From contig DAOUBK010000073.1 of the NCBI GenBank assembly GCA_034432635.1, positions 1 to 64,000 of the forward strand: a stretch of 64,000 nt of DNA. The letters run 5' to 3'. Shown here in pieces: positions 17,965 to 27,400 of this stretch. The notes under the pieces were generated by a model that had not been told where the DNA came from, ran no database searches, and saw only the letters and a list, made by a program, of their open reading frames with translations. Within the stretch, counting starts at the first letter, position 1, and each line of letters begins with the position of its first letter. The stretch comes from Roseiflexus sp034432635. GTDB lineage: Bacteria; Chloroflexota; Chloroflexia; Chloroflexales; Roseiflexaceae. The translations under genes and the position numbers were made by a program.

Positions 17965-20586
17965 ATGGCGCCGAATGATCCGTCTGTGCCGGATATGCCG
18001 CCCAATCCGTATGCTACGCATGTTGTTTCCGCTTCAAAGGGCGGCCGTTCGGCATTCGTCGCTCTGCTCGATGCGCGAGGTCAACCGACGCAGTACGCTG
18101 AAGTCTCTGCCGCAGGCATCACGATCGGGCGTCTCAAGAGCAGTGATCTGGTGCTCGACGATCCCACCATCTCGCGCAACCACGCGCGGGTCGAGTGGGA
18201 TGGACAGCGCGCCAGGGTAACCGATCTCGGATCGAAACTGAGCACGTTCCTCGGTGCAGTGCGTCTGATGCCGCAGACGGCTTATGAGTGGTCGCCCGAT
18301 CAGATACTGCGCGTCGGTCGCCATGCGTTTCGTCTGTATCCCGGCGCCCTCCCTCCCGTGGCAGTGGCCGCACCTCCCGCTTCTCCCGATGTCGGGTCAA
18401 ATCGCTCCGAACCGACGGCAGGCGCTTCCTCCGCCTCACTCGCCGCTGCGGCGCCGACCGGTCGCCTGATGCCGCCTGAACCATCTCAGGGTGAGGCTGA
18501 ACCTGCGTCTGCTCCGATTGCGCTTTCTATTGCGCTGGATCAGGTTGCGTTGACGCTCGTGCCAGGAGAACCCATCGGCGTCAATGTGCGTGTCAGGAAC
18601 AACACGACGATACCACTCACGGTTTCGCTGACCGTTGATGGTTTTCCATCGCAGTGGGTCGAGAGCATCCCCACACTCCCGGTTGCACCCGGAGCGCAGG
18701 CGTCGGCGACGCTCATGGTCGATGTGCCGGCGTCCAGCGTGAGTCGGGCGGGCGCATGTCCGGTTTCGATTCAGGCATTTGCTGCCGAACTGCCGACGCT
18801 CATGCTCGAGATGCCGCTCGAATGGCAGATTGCTCCCTTCCTGTCCGGTGAACTGGCAGTCGTGCCGAAGCGCGCCTCCGGTCGTGAACAGGCAGTGTAT
18901 ACCGTTCAGGTGCGCAATAATGGTAATATCCAGGCTGCGTATGTGCTCAGCGCCGCCGATGAATCGCGGGAACTGGAATACTCCTTTGCACAGGAGCGCT
19001 TGAGCGTTGCACCCGGCGCGATCGCTGAAACGTCGCTGACCGTGATCGCTGAACGCCGCCTGTTGGGCGCCGACAGACGTCATACCTTTACTGTACAGGC
19101 GATCGAGACCGATGTGCAGCAATCGTTGCGCGAAACGCTGAGCGCCCAGGCGCTGTTCGTGCAGATGGCAACATTTCCGCTCTGGTTTGTGCCTCTGATC
19201 ATCGGGTTGCTGCTCCTCGGATTGCTCTGTGGTTTCGCGATCCTGCCCGCATCGCTCGCCGGTGCGTTGCCGGGATATGGTATCTTTGCCGCTCCTACCG
19301 AACCGCTCCCCGATACACGCGGGACTGCCGTAGCGCAGGCGACGGCAACTGCGCAGCAGTTACAACTCGCGGAGCAGCAAGGGCAGGCGACGCTAGCAGT
19401 GCTGGTGCAGACTGCGACTGCTGCGTCCGCCGATCAGCGCGTCGAATTTCAGGCGACGCTGGTAGCACAGTTCGCCACGGCGACTGCGATTGCGAACCAG
19501 TTTACGGCGCTGCCAACGCTGCCGCCGCCAACCGATGCGCCATTTGCGACGGTTCCGCCGGGCACACCGCCGGCGCCGACTGTCATCCGTCCGGTGGGAG
19601 CGGCTTCGGCGACGGCAACGCCAACCCGGACACCGTCACGCACCCCGGCGCCATCACAAACCCCAGCGCCCGGTCTGCCGCAGGCGGCTATCGAGGACGC
19701 AACGGTGCAACGCCTGACAAATGGCGAAACATCTCTGATCTTTCGGGTGCGCCTCTCGAATGCAAGTGCAGCGATTGTTTCGATTACATACACGACAGAA
19801 GATGACACGGCGCGTGCAGGCATCGATTACCGCAGCGTGAATGGAACACTAACCTTCAATCCCGGTGATCTCGAACGGGAGATCGCCGTTCCTGTGTTGC
19901 CCGACGCCACTACCGCGGTCGATCTGCGCCTGCGTGTCGTTCTGATAAGCGCCGCCGGCGCCAATTTCGCTCGGGGTGTTGCTATCGGGACAATCCGCCC
20001 GGCTGCCGGTATTCCAACTGCCACGTTTACGCCGACGCCGACCAACACGTTCACGCCGGCGCCATCGGCGACGCCGACCAATACGTTCACGCCGGTGCCA
20101 TCGGCGACGCCGACCAACACGTTCACGCCGGTGCCATCGGCGACGCCGACCGAGACACCGCTCCCGACGCCGACCGAGACGCCGCTCCCGACGCCGACCG
20201 AAACTCCCGAACCGGAAAATCTGACCCTCACTGCACCATTATCGGTCGCTGTGACCGGCGGCGCCGGTGCGCCCTGGACCTATATTCCAGGGTTGGTCAT
20301 CGGAGGTGTTCCTGACAGTGATACCGTGACCGCGACACTCAGTATTGCAGGTGTGAATCCATTGAACAACGCAGGTGAAATGCGCATCATCGGCACTGGT
20401 GGGTTCAGCCAGACTGCTCTTACGCAAACATTTACGACCACCCGTGCCGATGCCAATGATCGGTTGAGTCGACTCCAGTACCGTCGTGGCGCCATGGGCA
20501 TGGCGAGGATGACGATAACCGTCGTTCATGCTAACAGTGGGCAGAGCCGGACGTCACAGATCGATCTTGTCATCAGCGCGCCATAA
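17965..20586 (+). CDS. FHA membrane protein without kinase, with Calx-beta-like outer domain
   Basis: An 873-residue paralogue lacking the kinase. FHA at about residues 30-130 keeps GR and SRNH, but the Asn loop is GSKLST, so phosphopeptide binding is doubtful. Two beta-sandwich domains lead to a membrane helix 'PLWFVPLIIGLLLLGLLCGF' and the shared 'LPASLAGALPGYG'. Outside, an Ala/Gln-rich region is followed by a Calx-beta-like domain ('TYTTEDDTARAGIDYRSVNG' and 'TLTFNPGDLEREIAVPV'), a Thr/Pro repeat and a last beta domain. ATG 17965 is chosen over a GTG at 17926 because GGGCGGGGG lies just upstream. Likely an anchored binding or scaffold partner of the neighbouring kinases. Confidence 0.82.
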   Translation: MAPNDPSVPDMPPNPYATHVVSASKGGRSAFVALLDARGQPTQYAEVSAAGITIGRLKSSDLVLDDPTISRNHARVEWDGQRARVTDLGSKLSTFLGAVRLMPQTAYEWSPDQILRVGRHAFRLYPGALPPVAVAAPPASPDVGSNRSEPTAGASSASLAAAAPTGRLMPPEPSQGEAEPASAPIALSIALDQVALTLVPGEPIGVNVRVRNNTTIPLTVSLTVDGFPSQWVESIPTLPVAPGAQASATLMVDVPASSVSRAGACPVSIQAFAAELPTLMLEMPLEWQIAPFLSGELAVVPKRASGREQAVYTVQVRNNGNIQAAYVLSAADESRELEYSFAQERLSVAPGAIAETSLTVIAERRLLGADRRHTFTVQAIETDVQQSLRETLSAQALFVQMATFPLWFVPLIIGLLLLGLLCGFAILPASLAGALPGYGIFAAPTEPLPDTRGTAVAQATATAQQLQLAEQQGQATLAVLVQTATAASADQRVEFQATLVAQFATATAIANQFTALPTLPPPTDAPFATVPPGTPPAPTVIRPVGAASATATPTRTPSRTPAPSQTPAPGLPQAAIEDATVQRLTNGETSLIFRVRLSNASAAIVSITYTTEDDTARAGIDYRSVNGTLTFNPGDLEREIAVPVLPDATTAVDLRLRVVLISAAGANFARGVAIGTIRPAAGIPTATFTPTPTNTFTPAPSATPTNTFTPVPSATPTNTFTPVPSATPTETPLPTPTETPLPTPTETPEPENLTLTAPLSVAVTGGAGAPWTYIPGLVIGGVPDSDTVTATLSIAGVNPLNNAGEMRIIGTGGFSQTALTQTFTTTRADANDRLSRLQYRRGAMGMARMTITVVHANSGQSRTSQIDLVISAP
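20035..20190 (+). repeat. Coding tandem repeats (36 bp x3, 24 bp x2)
   Basis: Three 36-bp units coding for TPTNTF-TP(A/V)PSA (20035-20142) are followed by two 24-bp units coding for TPTETPLP (20143-20190). They form a rod-like Thr/Pro linker in the FHA membrane protein. Confidence 0.9.
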
Positions 20587-20621
20587 CCGTATTCCGCCAA
20601 GCGTTTCAGGAGGTGTGCGTC

Positions 20622-23600
20622 GTGTCCGCAGACAATCCATCCAACACACCCGCTGACCGACAGACGTCTGCCGGACAGCCAGCAGCGTCATCCGATCAGA
20701 TTCCGCACATTCTTGTGTTCGATGCACAGGGCAGTCCGACTCAGACGCTGGCATTGACGCGCAGCGGTGTCACGATTGGACGTCTGGCGAACAATACGTT
20801 GCAGCTCGATGCACCGGTCGTCTCGCGGAGTCACGCGCGGATCGATTGGGACGGCGCACGCGTACTGGTGACCGACCTGGGATCGAAGAGCGGTACTCAA
20901 CTGGGGATGCGGCGCCTGTCTCCGCAAACGCCACACGTCTGGGATCCCGCGCAAACACTTCAGATCGGTCCGTATACGCTGCGTCTGCATGCTGGCGCGC
21001 CTGTACCCGCTGACTCGGCAGATCTGCACGCTGCGCCGACACGCAAGGTTGGGGACGCAGGTCTCATGGTTACGCTGTCGCCAGCGTATACGGCGCTGAC
21101 TCTGATCCCCGGTGAGCCGACCAATGTCGAAGTACGTGTAACCAACCGCACACATGCACCACAGACCGTTGCACTCTCACTCAGTGGTCTGCCCGAGACA
21201 TGGGTCGAACCTGCGCCAACGTTGCGGGTTGCGCCATTTTCGATGAAGACCACCAGCATCCGTATTCAGGCGCCGGCGTCGATGGAGAGCATCGTTCGTC
21301 CATACGAGGTGCGCCTGCGCGCCACATCCCAGGAAGATCCTTCTCTCAGCGCCGAACTGAGACTGGAATGGCGGGTTGCGCCGTTTCTGGCAGGGGAGAT
21401 GCAGGTCGCGCCGCATCGTGCGCGCGGACGTGAGCAGGCGGTAGTGACCGCACACCTGCACAATGGCGGCAACGTGCGCGCGATGTACCACCTGCGCGCT
21501 GGCGAGACGATGCCCATGGTCGGCGTTGCATTTGCTCAGGAACACGTCACGCTCGAACCAGGCGAATCTGTCGGTGTTCCACTGACGATCACTGCACCGC
21601 GTCGCGTTTTCGGCAGTCATCAGGTTTACAAGGCGCCGGTCGAGGTGGAAGAAACCGATGAAGTGTCCGGTTCACTCAGGCGCACGTTGCACGCCGAGGT
21701 TCACTTCGTGCAGACGACGCTGTTGCCGCTGTGGGCGCCGGTTGTGCTGTTTGGCATTCTTCTGCTGCTGTATGGCTTGAACCTTCCAGCATCGCTCTGG
21801 GCGCGCGTTCCCGGAAGCGGTTTTCTGGCAGGGGCGCAGAGCGGCAACATTCGCGCCGAAGCCACACAGGTTGCCGCATTTGCAACGCAACAGGCGCTTC
21901 AGGGGCAGACGGCGCTTGCTGACCTGGGAGCAGCGCTGGCTGCGACTCAATCGGCGGTAGCGGTGCTGCCGACCGAACAGCAGGCGAGTGCGCAAACTGC
22001 GCTTGCCCAGGAGTTTCAGGCAACCGTGGTTTCATTATCGGCAGCACAGACCGCGAATGCGCAGGCGCTCGCGGCAACGAATGCAGCAATCGAGGCGCAA
22101 CTGGCGCAAACTGCCGTAGCACAAAATGTGACTGCCACACCTGAACAGGCGTCAACTGTCGGTGCGCCAACTCCTACCGTGCGACTGACGGCGACAACGG
22201 CGCCGAGCGCTACAGCCTCGCCGCGCTCGACGGCAGCGTCGGCGCCATCGGCGACACCCGTTGCGCAACCGACGACGGTCGCAGTTGCCGGCGCTGAAGC
22301 CGAACCTTCCACAATCGCGTTTGGCAGCATCAAGAAGGGGACTACCAGTGCGCCGCGCACGCTGTTGCTGAAGAATACCGGCACTGCACCGCTGACCATC
22401 GACGAGATTGTGATTGGCGGCGTTCATGCAGCAGAGTTCGCGCGGGTGGTTGGCGGCGCCGATAACTGTGGTGCGTTACTGGCGCCCGGCGCATCGTGTA
22501 CGATCACGCTGACCTTCACACCGTCCGCCGCCGGTCAGCGCACCGGTCAGTTGCGGATCGAGAATTCGTCTGCTGGCGGGGTTGTGCTGGTGAGCCTGTC
22601 TGGCAGGGGAACAGAGATTCCGGAGGTGGCGTCGATTGTGCGTGTCGGCAGCAGCCCAACCAACGCTGCCAGCGTTCAGTTTCAGGTCAATTTCAGCGAA
22701 CCTGTGAAAGGTGTCACGACTGCTAACTTCAGCGTGGTCATCCTTGGCGGCGTAGTTGGCGCCGGTATCGCTGCGGTATCGCCCGCCAGCAGCGCCTCGA
22801 CCAATCAGTGGACGGTCACGGTCAATGTCGGCGGCGGGAACAAGACCATTCGTCTCGATTTCGTGAATAGTAACGGCGTAGCCAACGCCGATGGCAATCA
22901 GGTGGAAAAACTTCCATTCAACGCCGGCGAGCAGTTCGTCATCGATACCACAGTGCCAACAGTTGCGCTTGGCAGTACACCGCCGTCGCTGACGAACAAT
23001 CCGGCAGCGCCGTTCACCTTCAGTGGCAACGACGATGTTAGCTCCAGCGTGACTTTCGAGTGTCGCGTCGATGCTGCCAGTTTTGCGCCATGCACCAGCC
23101 CGTTTACTCCTGCCGGTCTGGCTGACGGCAACCACACCTTCAATGTGCGCGCCCGCGATCAGGCGGGGAATGTCAGTGCACCGGCGTCGTACACCTGGAC
23201 GGTTGATACCACCCCGCCGGATACGACGATGACGGGTGGCCCTGCCAACAGCAGCACAAGCGGACTAACCGTGACTTTTACGTTTTCATCCGAAGCCGGT
23301 GCAACCTTCCAGTGCCGCATAGATTCGGGAACGTTCAGTGCCTGCACCAGCCCATTCACGGTGACCGGTCTTACCGATGGTTCTCACACCTTCCACGTGC
23401 GTGCCGTCGATACGGTAGGGAACATCGACCCGACTCCGGCGACGCGCACCTGGACGGTGGATGCCACGCCGCCGGATACGACGATGACGGGTGGACCGAC
23501 CGGCGTTATCAGTGCCACAAGCGTTACGTTTACGTTTACTTCGACCGAAACCGGTTCGACGTTCCAGTGCCGGTTGAATACCGGATCATTCACGAGTTGC

Positions 23601-24383
23601 ACCAGTCCGCACACAATCAGCGGGTTGTCGAATGGTCCGCAGACGTTTGAAGTGCGCGCGATCGATGCGGTCAATAATATCGATCCAACTCCGGCGACGC
23701 GCACCTGGACGGTGGACGCTCTACCGCCAGCCGTTACCAGTGTGACATCGACGACGCCGAACGACGTTTACGGTATCGGCGCGACTATTAACGTGACAGT
23801 CAACTTTAACGAGTCGGTGACGCTGACCGGTGGTTCCCTGCAGGTAAGCCTCAACAGCGGGACAACGGTCACCATCGCACCATTCAGCGGCATCAGCGCC
23901 AGTGGCGCCTACGTGGTCGGCGCCGGTCAGAACGCTGCTGATCTCGACTCCCTTTCGTTGACGCTGACCGCTGGCGCAACCTTACGTGATGCGGCGGGCA
24001 ACAATGCCATCCTGACCATTCCAACAGGTCAATCGCTGGCGAATTTGCACGATATCGTGATCGATACAACTGCGCCTGCTCCACCAGCTGTGACCAACCC
24101 AATCACCGATACGACGGTACCTTCCACCACGACGGCACTTAACATAACAGGTGACGCGGAGGCGAACAGCCTGGTTCAGGTATGGAATGATGGAAACAAC
24201 AATGGTACGATCGATACAGGCGAGACGGTTGCCGCCTTTCTACAACTGACCGGCGGCAATACGAGTTTCAGCATCCCCTTGTCGCTGACAACCGGCGCCA
24301 ACAACTTCGTCGTGACCGCAACCGACGCGGCGAGCAATCGCTCATTGCCGACCGATGTGCCGACGATTACCCGGAGTCCGTAA
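20622..24383 (+). CDS. Giant FHA membrane protein with Ig-like outer repeats
   Basis: A 1253-residue paralogue without kinase. FHA at about 25-125 keeps GR and SRSH, but the loop is GSKSGT (Asn to Ser). Two beta-sandwich domains precede the membrane helix 'LLPLWAPVVLFGILLLLYGL'. Outside are an Ala/Gln region, a choice-of-anchor-D/ASPM-like domain ('STIAFGSIKKGTTSAPRTL' with two Cys), three Ig-like repeats of about 85 residues (each 'FQCR(I/L)(D/N)(S/T)G..F..CTSP' to 'R.W.VD') and two further beta domains. GTG 20622 is preferred because AGGAGG ends 8 bp upstream. The outer part looks adhesive or structural; the function is unproven. Confidence 0.82.
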   Translation: MSADNPSNTPADRQTSAGQPAASSDQIPHILVFDAQGSPTQTLALTRSGVTIGRLANNTLQLDAPVVSRSHARIDWDGARVLVTDLGSKSGTQLGMRRLSPQTPHVWDPAQTLQIGPYTLRLHAGAPVPADSADLHAAPTRKVGDAGLMVTLSPAYTALTLIPGEPTNVEVRVTNRTHAPQTVALSLSGLPETWVEPAPTLRVAPFSMKTTSIRIQAPASMESIVRPYEVRLRATSQEDPSLSAELRLEWRVAPFLAGEMQVAPHRARGREQAVVTAHLHNGGNVRAMYHLRAGETMPMVGVAFAQEHVTLEPGESVGVPLTITAPRRVFGSHQVYKAPVEVEETDEVSGSLRRTLHAEVHFVQTTLLPLWAPVVLFGILLLLYGLNLPASLWARVPGSGFLAGAQSGNIRAEATQVAAFATQQALQGQTALADLGAALAATQSAVAVLPTEQQASAQTALAQEFQATVVSLSAAQTANAQALAATNAAIEAQLAQTAVAQNVTATPEQASTVGAPTPTVRLTATTAPSATASPRSTAASAPSATPVAQPTTVAVAGAEAEPSTIAFGSIKKGTTSAPRTLLLKNTGTAPLTIDEIVIGGVHAAEFARVVGGADNCGALLAPGASCTITLTFTPSAAGQRTGQLRIENSSAGGVVLVSLSGRGTEIPEVASIVRVGSSPTNAASVQFQVNFSEPVKGVTTANFSVVILGGVVGAGIAAVSPASSASTNQWTVTVNVGGGNKTIRLDFVNSNGVANADGNQVEKLPFNAGEQFVIDTTVPTVALGSTPPSLTNNPAAPFTFSGNDDVSSSVTFECRVDAASFAPCTSPFTPAGLADGNHTFNVRARDQAGNVSAPASYTWTVDTTPPDTTMTGGPANSSTSGLTVTFTFSSEAGATFQCRIDSGTFSACTSPFTVTGLTDGSHTFHVRAVDTVGNIDPTPATRTWTVDATPPDTTMTGGPTGVISATSVTFTFTSTETGSTFQCRLNTGSFTSCTSPHTISGLSNGPQTFEVRAIDAVNNIDPTPATRTWTVDALPPAVTSVTSTTPNDVYGIGATINVTVNFNESVTLTGGSLQVSLNSGTTVTIAPFSGISASGAYVVGAGQNAADLDSLSLTLTAGATLRDAAGNNAILTIPTGQSLANLHDIVIDTTAPAPPAVTNPITDTTVPSTTTALNITGDAEANSLVQVWNDGNNNGTIDTGETVAAFLQLTGGNTSFSIPLSLTTGANNFVVTATDAASNRSLPTDVPTITRSP
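22951..23716 (+). repeat. Tandem Ig-like domain repeats (about 255 bp unit, 3 copies)
   Basis: The sequence CACCTGGACGGT(T/G)GA recurs near 23192, 23449 and 23703, and CCGCCGGATACGACGATGAC recurs near 23215 and 23469, marking repeat boundaries about 255 bp apart. Each unit codes for one Ig-like domain with a conserved Cys pair. The high DNA identity between units 2 and 3 suggests recent duplication or gene conversion. Confidence 0.8.
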
Positions 24384-24392
24384 CGTGCTGCG

Positions 24393-24401
24393 TGATATAA
24401 T
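24393..24401 (+). promoter_or_regulatory. Extended -10 promoter for the pseudokinase gene
   Basis: TGATATAAT is a perfect extended -10 element (TGn-TATAAT) 36 bp before the ATG at 24438; no good -35 is seen. It suggests the last paralogue can be transcribed separately from the five upstream. Confidence 0.55.
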
Positions 24402-24437
24402 GAAGTATCTTCCTGTTTCCTGACGAAAGTCGCTACC

Positions 24438-27400
24438 ATGCCTGACTCCGCAGCAAATGAGCAGACAATTGGTGCATATCGCCTGGAAGAGGAGATCGCC
24501 GCCGACGGCGCAGGTGTCGTCTATCGCGCGCGTCATCTTCCTACCGCTCAACCGGTAGCGATCCGCATGCTGCCGCCCGACATGGTTACAGCGCCCGATT
24601 TCCGTGAGCGCTTCGAGCGTGAGATGCGGACGGCAGCGGCGCTCTACCATCCGCACATTACCGAACTGTACGAGTTTCGGATCAGCGAGGGGCGCGCGTT
24701 CATTGTTAGCGAACTTCCATCCGACGGGTTTCTGCGTGATGCCATCCGGCGGCGCATGCTGCCGCTGCGCCTGAGCGTCGAACTGGCGCGTCAGGCGGCA
24801 GTTGGGTTGAGTGTGGCGCATGCCCGTGGTGTCGTTCACGGAGCGCTTACGCCCGAACGATGTGCACTCTTCGCCGGACCCGGCGGCAGCTACCTGCTGA
24901 AAGTCAGCGATTTTGGCATTGCGCGTTTGATTGCTCCGGTTGCTGCCGTTCCCGCCGTCTACCAGGCACCGGAACTGCGCGCCGGCGGCGATCCGGATCC
25001 ATCTGCCGATTGTTATGCGCTGGGCGCCATGCTGTACGAGATGATCGTCGGCTCGCCACCGCCGCCGACCAGCATTCCACCGTTGCGCACACTGCGCCCC
25101 GAGGCGCCGGCTAACCTCGAGGCGCTGGTTGCACGTTGCCTGGCATCCGATCCGTCGCAGCGCTTCGGTCAGATGAGCGAACTGGCAGAGGCGCTGGGTG
25201 CACTGGTTGTAGCAATGGGGGAGCAATCGTCGGTTGCTGCCGCCGACGAACCGACGGTCATCGAGCAACGTGCTATCGCCGATGATGTGACAGTCGCGGC
25301 GCATGCGTTTGCTTCCATGCCCGACGACATGAAGCTCATCGCGCCGGTGCCGTCGGGTGAGGGTGCCGATGCGCCTGAGAGGAGTCGCGCACCGGGCCAC
25401 GAAGACACGCCACGGGAGGAGGGTACGCCGCCAGAGGTGGCTGACGATGTGACAGTGATTGCGCCGGTGGTGGCGGGTGCGCCGTCGGGAGTGGTTGCCG
25501 ACGCGCCGCAGGGAAGTCGTGCATCGGACCGCGAGGCGACGCAAGAGGAAGTGGCTGATGACGTGATGGTGATTGCGCCGGTGGTGGTGGTGGGTACGCC
25601 GCCAGAGGTGGCTGACGATGTGACGGTGATTGCGCCGGTGGTGGCGGGTGCACCGTCGAGTGCGGTTGCCGACGCGACTGCTGCTCTGCTCGCGGACACA
25701 GCATCCGACGAAGGATTGACAGTTCTTCCGTCCCCCTCGGTCACGCCACAACAACCGTCGGCAAGGGCTGATGTTGCAGCAGAAGCGCCGTCGGTTGTTC
25801 CGCCCGACGAAGCGGTTACCATTCTCCCTGAATCAGCGCCAGCTATCAGCACGCCGCTGCCTCAGGTTTCAGCCACCCAATCGCTGATGGTTGCCACGCC
25901 GCCGCCCGGATTCCCGGCTCTGCCTCCACCTTCGAGCATGCCTCAGGTGCAACTGCTCGATAATGCCGGCGCCCCGCTGCGTGTTATCAGTCTGACCGGC
26001 GACGGTCTGGCGATTGGCAGAGCGGAGTCCAATGATCTGCAGTTGCCCGATGATACTGTTTCCGAAGAGCATGCATTCATCGATTGGGATGGGCGGCAGG
26101 TGACGATCACCGACCTGGGTTCAAAGAATGGCACCTTTGTCGCCGGTGTGTGTTTGCCGCCACAGGAGCGGTATCCATGGCAGGGGGGCGCTCCGGTGCG
26201 TATAGGGGTCTACTGGTTGCGTTTGATTCCACCGCTGGTGCAGGCGGCGAGCATGGTGGTGCCGGTAGCCTATGGCATTCCCGCTCCCGAAGCGGTAGCC
26301 GCACCGCCGCAGACGGCTGGCGCACCACCTCCCCGCACTCCTGCTCCGGTCACCCCGAGCTTTGATGCGCCTGTCATTCCCCCGACTGCTGCGCCGCCGT
26401 CTCAGGCAGGCATTACCCAGATGCCCGCGCCCGGAACTCCACAGAGCGCTTCACCACAGTCGCCCATCCAGCCGACCGGCGGCAGTCGCACCGGTGGGGT
26501 TGGCGTGACGCAACCGCCGCTCAGTTCCAACCGCTACGGTGTCGAACTCGAACAGGATGTAATGACGCTGACTCCCGGCATGCCGGCTGTGCTACGGATG
26601 ACCCTGCACAACTATAGCGATAGTGTCGATCATCTGCGGGTCGAAGTACAGGGTGTGCCCGAAACCTGGATCCAGGGTCCGACCCCTGAGCCGCAATTGT
26701 TGCCGAACGGGCGCGCGCCGGTGGCGCTCAACATTAATGTGCCGCGCACGCCGGAGAACCGCGCCGGTCCTTATCCGGTCACCATCTATGCCCGCTCACG
26801 GAGCCGCCCCAATGAAGCTGGCGCCGCTCAGGCGACTTGGAGCGTTCAGGCGTTCACCGAGCATCGGTTGGAATTGAAACCGCGCCGCGCTGCCGGATGG
26901 CGCAAAGCCCACTATAACCTGACTCTCACGAATGCGGGAAATGTGCCGATGCGCTATACCCTGGTCGGTGAAGACGATGAGCAGGCGCTGTCGTTCAATG
27001 TGGGCGAGGCACCGGTTGCGCTCGAACCCAGCGCTGCGTACAAACATCGCCTGACGGTGCAGGGACCGATCCGCTGGCTCGGTTCGTCGCAACCGCGCAG
27101 TTTCTCGGTTCAGGCGCGCACCGAGAAACGTTCGGAGACTCAAACCTCATCGGCGCAGTTCATCCAGCGAGCGCTGATCCCGACCTGGCTCATTCCGCTG
27201 GCGCTACTGGCATTTCTGGCTATCCTCTATTTTGTCACTCTACCGCCGGTTATTCGCAACCCGCGCTTTGAGCGATCACCACAGATTGCAGGTCAGCCGG
27301 CGCGCCTGATCTATGAAATCGATAATGCGCAGCGCGTCGAACTGTTGCCGCTCGGCGTCCTGGCACCCGCCGACTCTGGTCGCCGCACCTTTGAGTTTCT

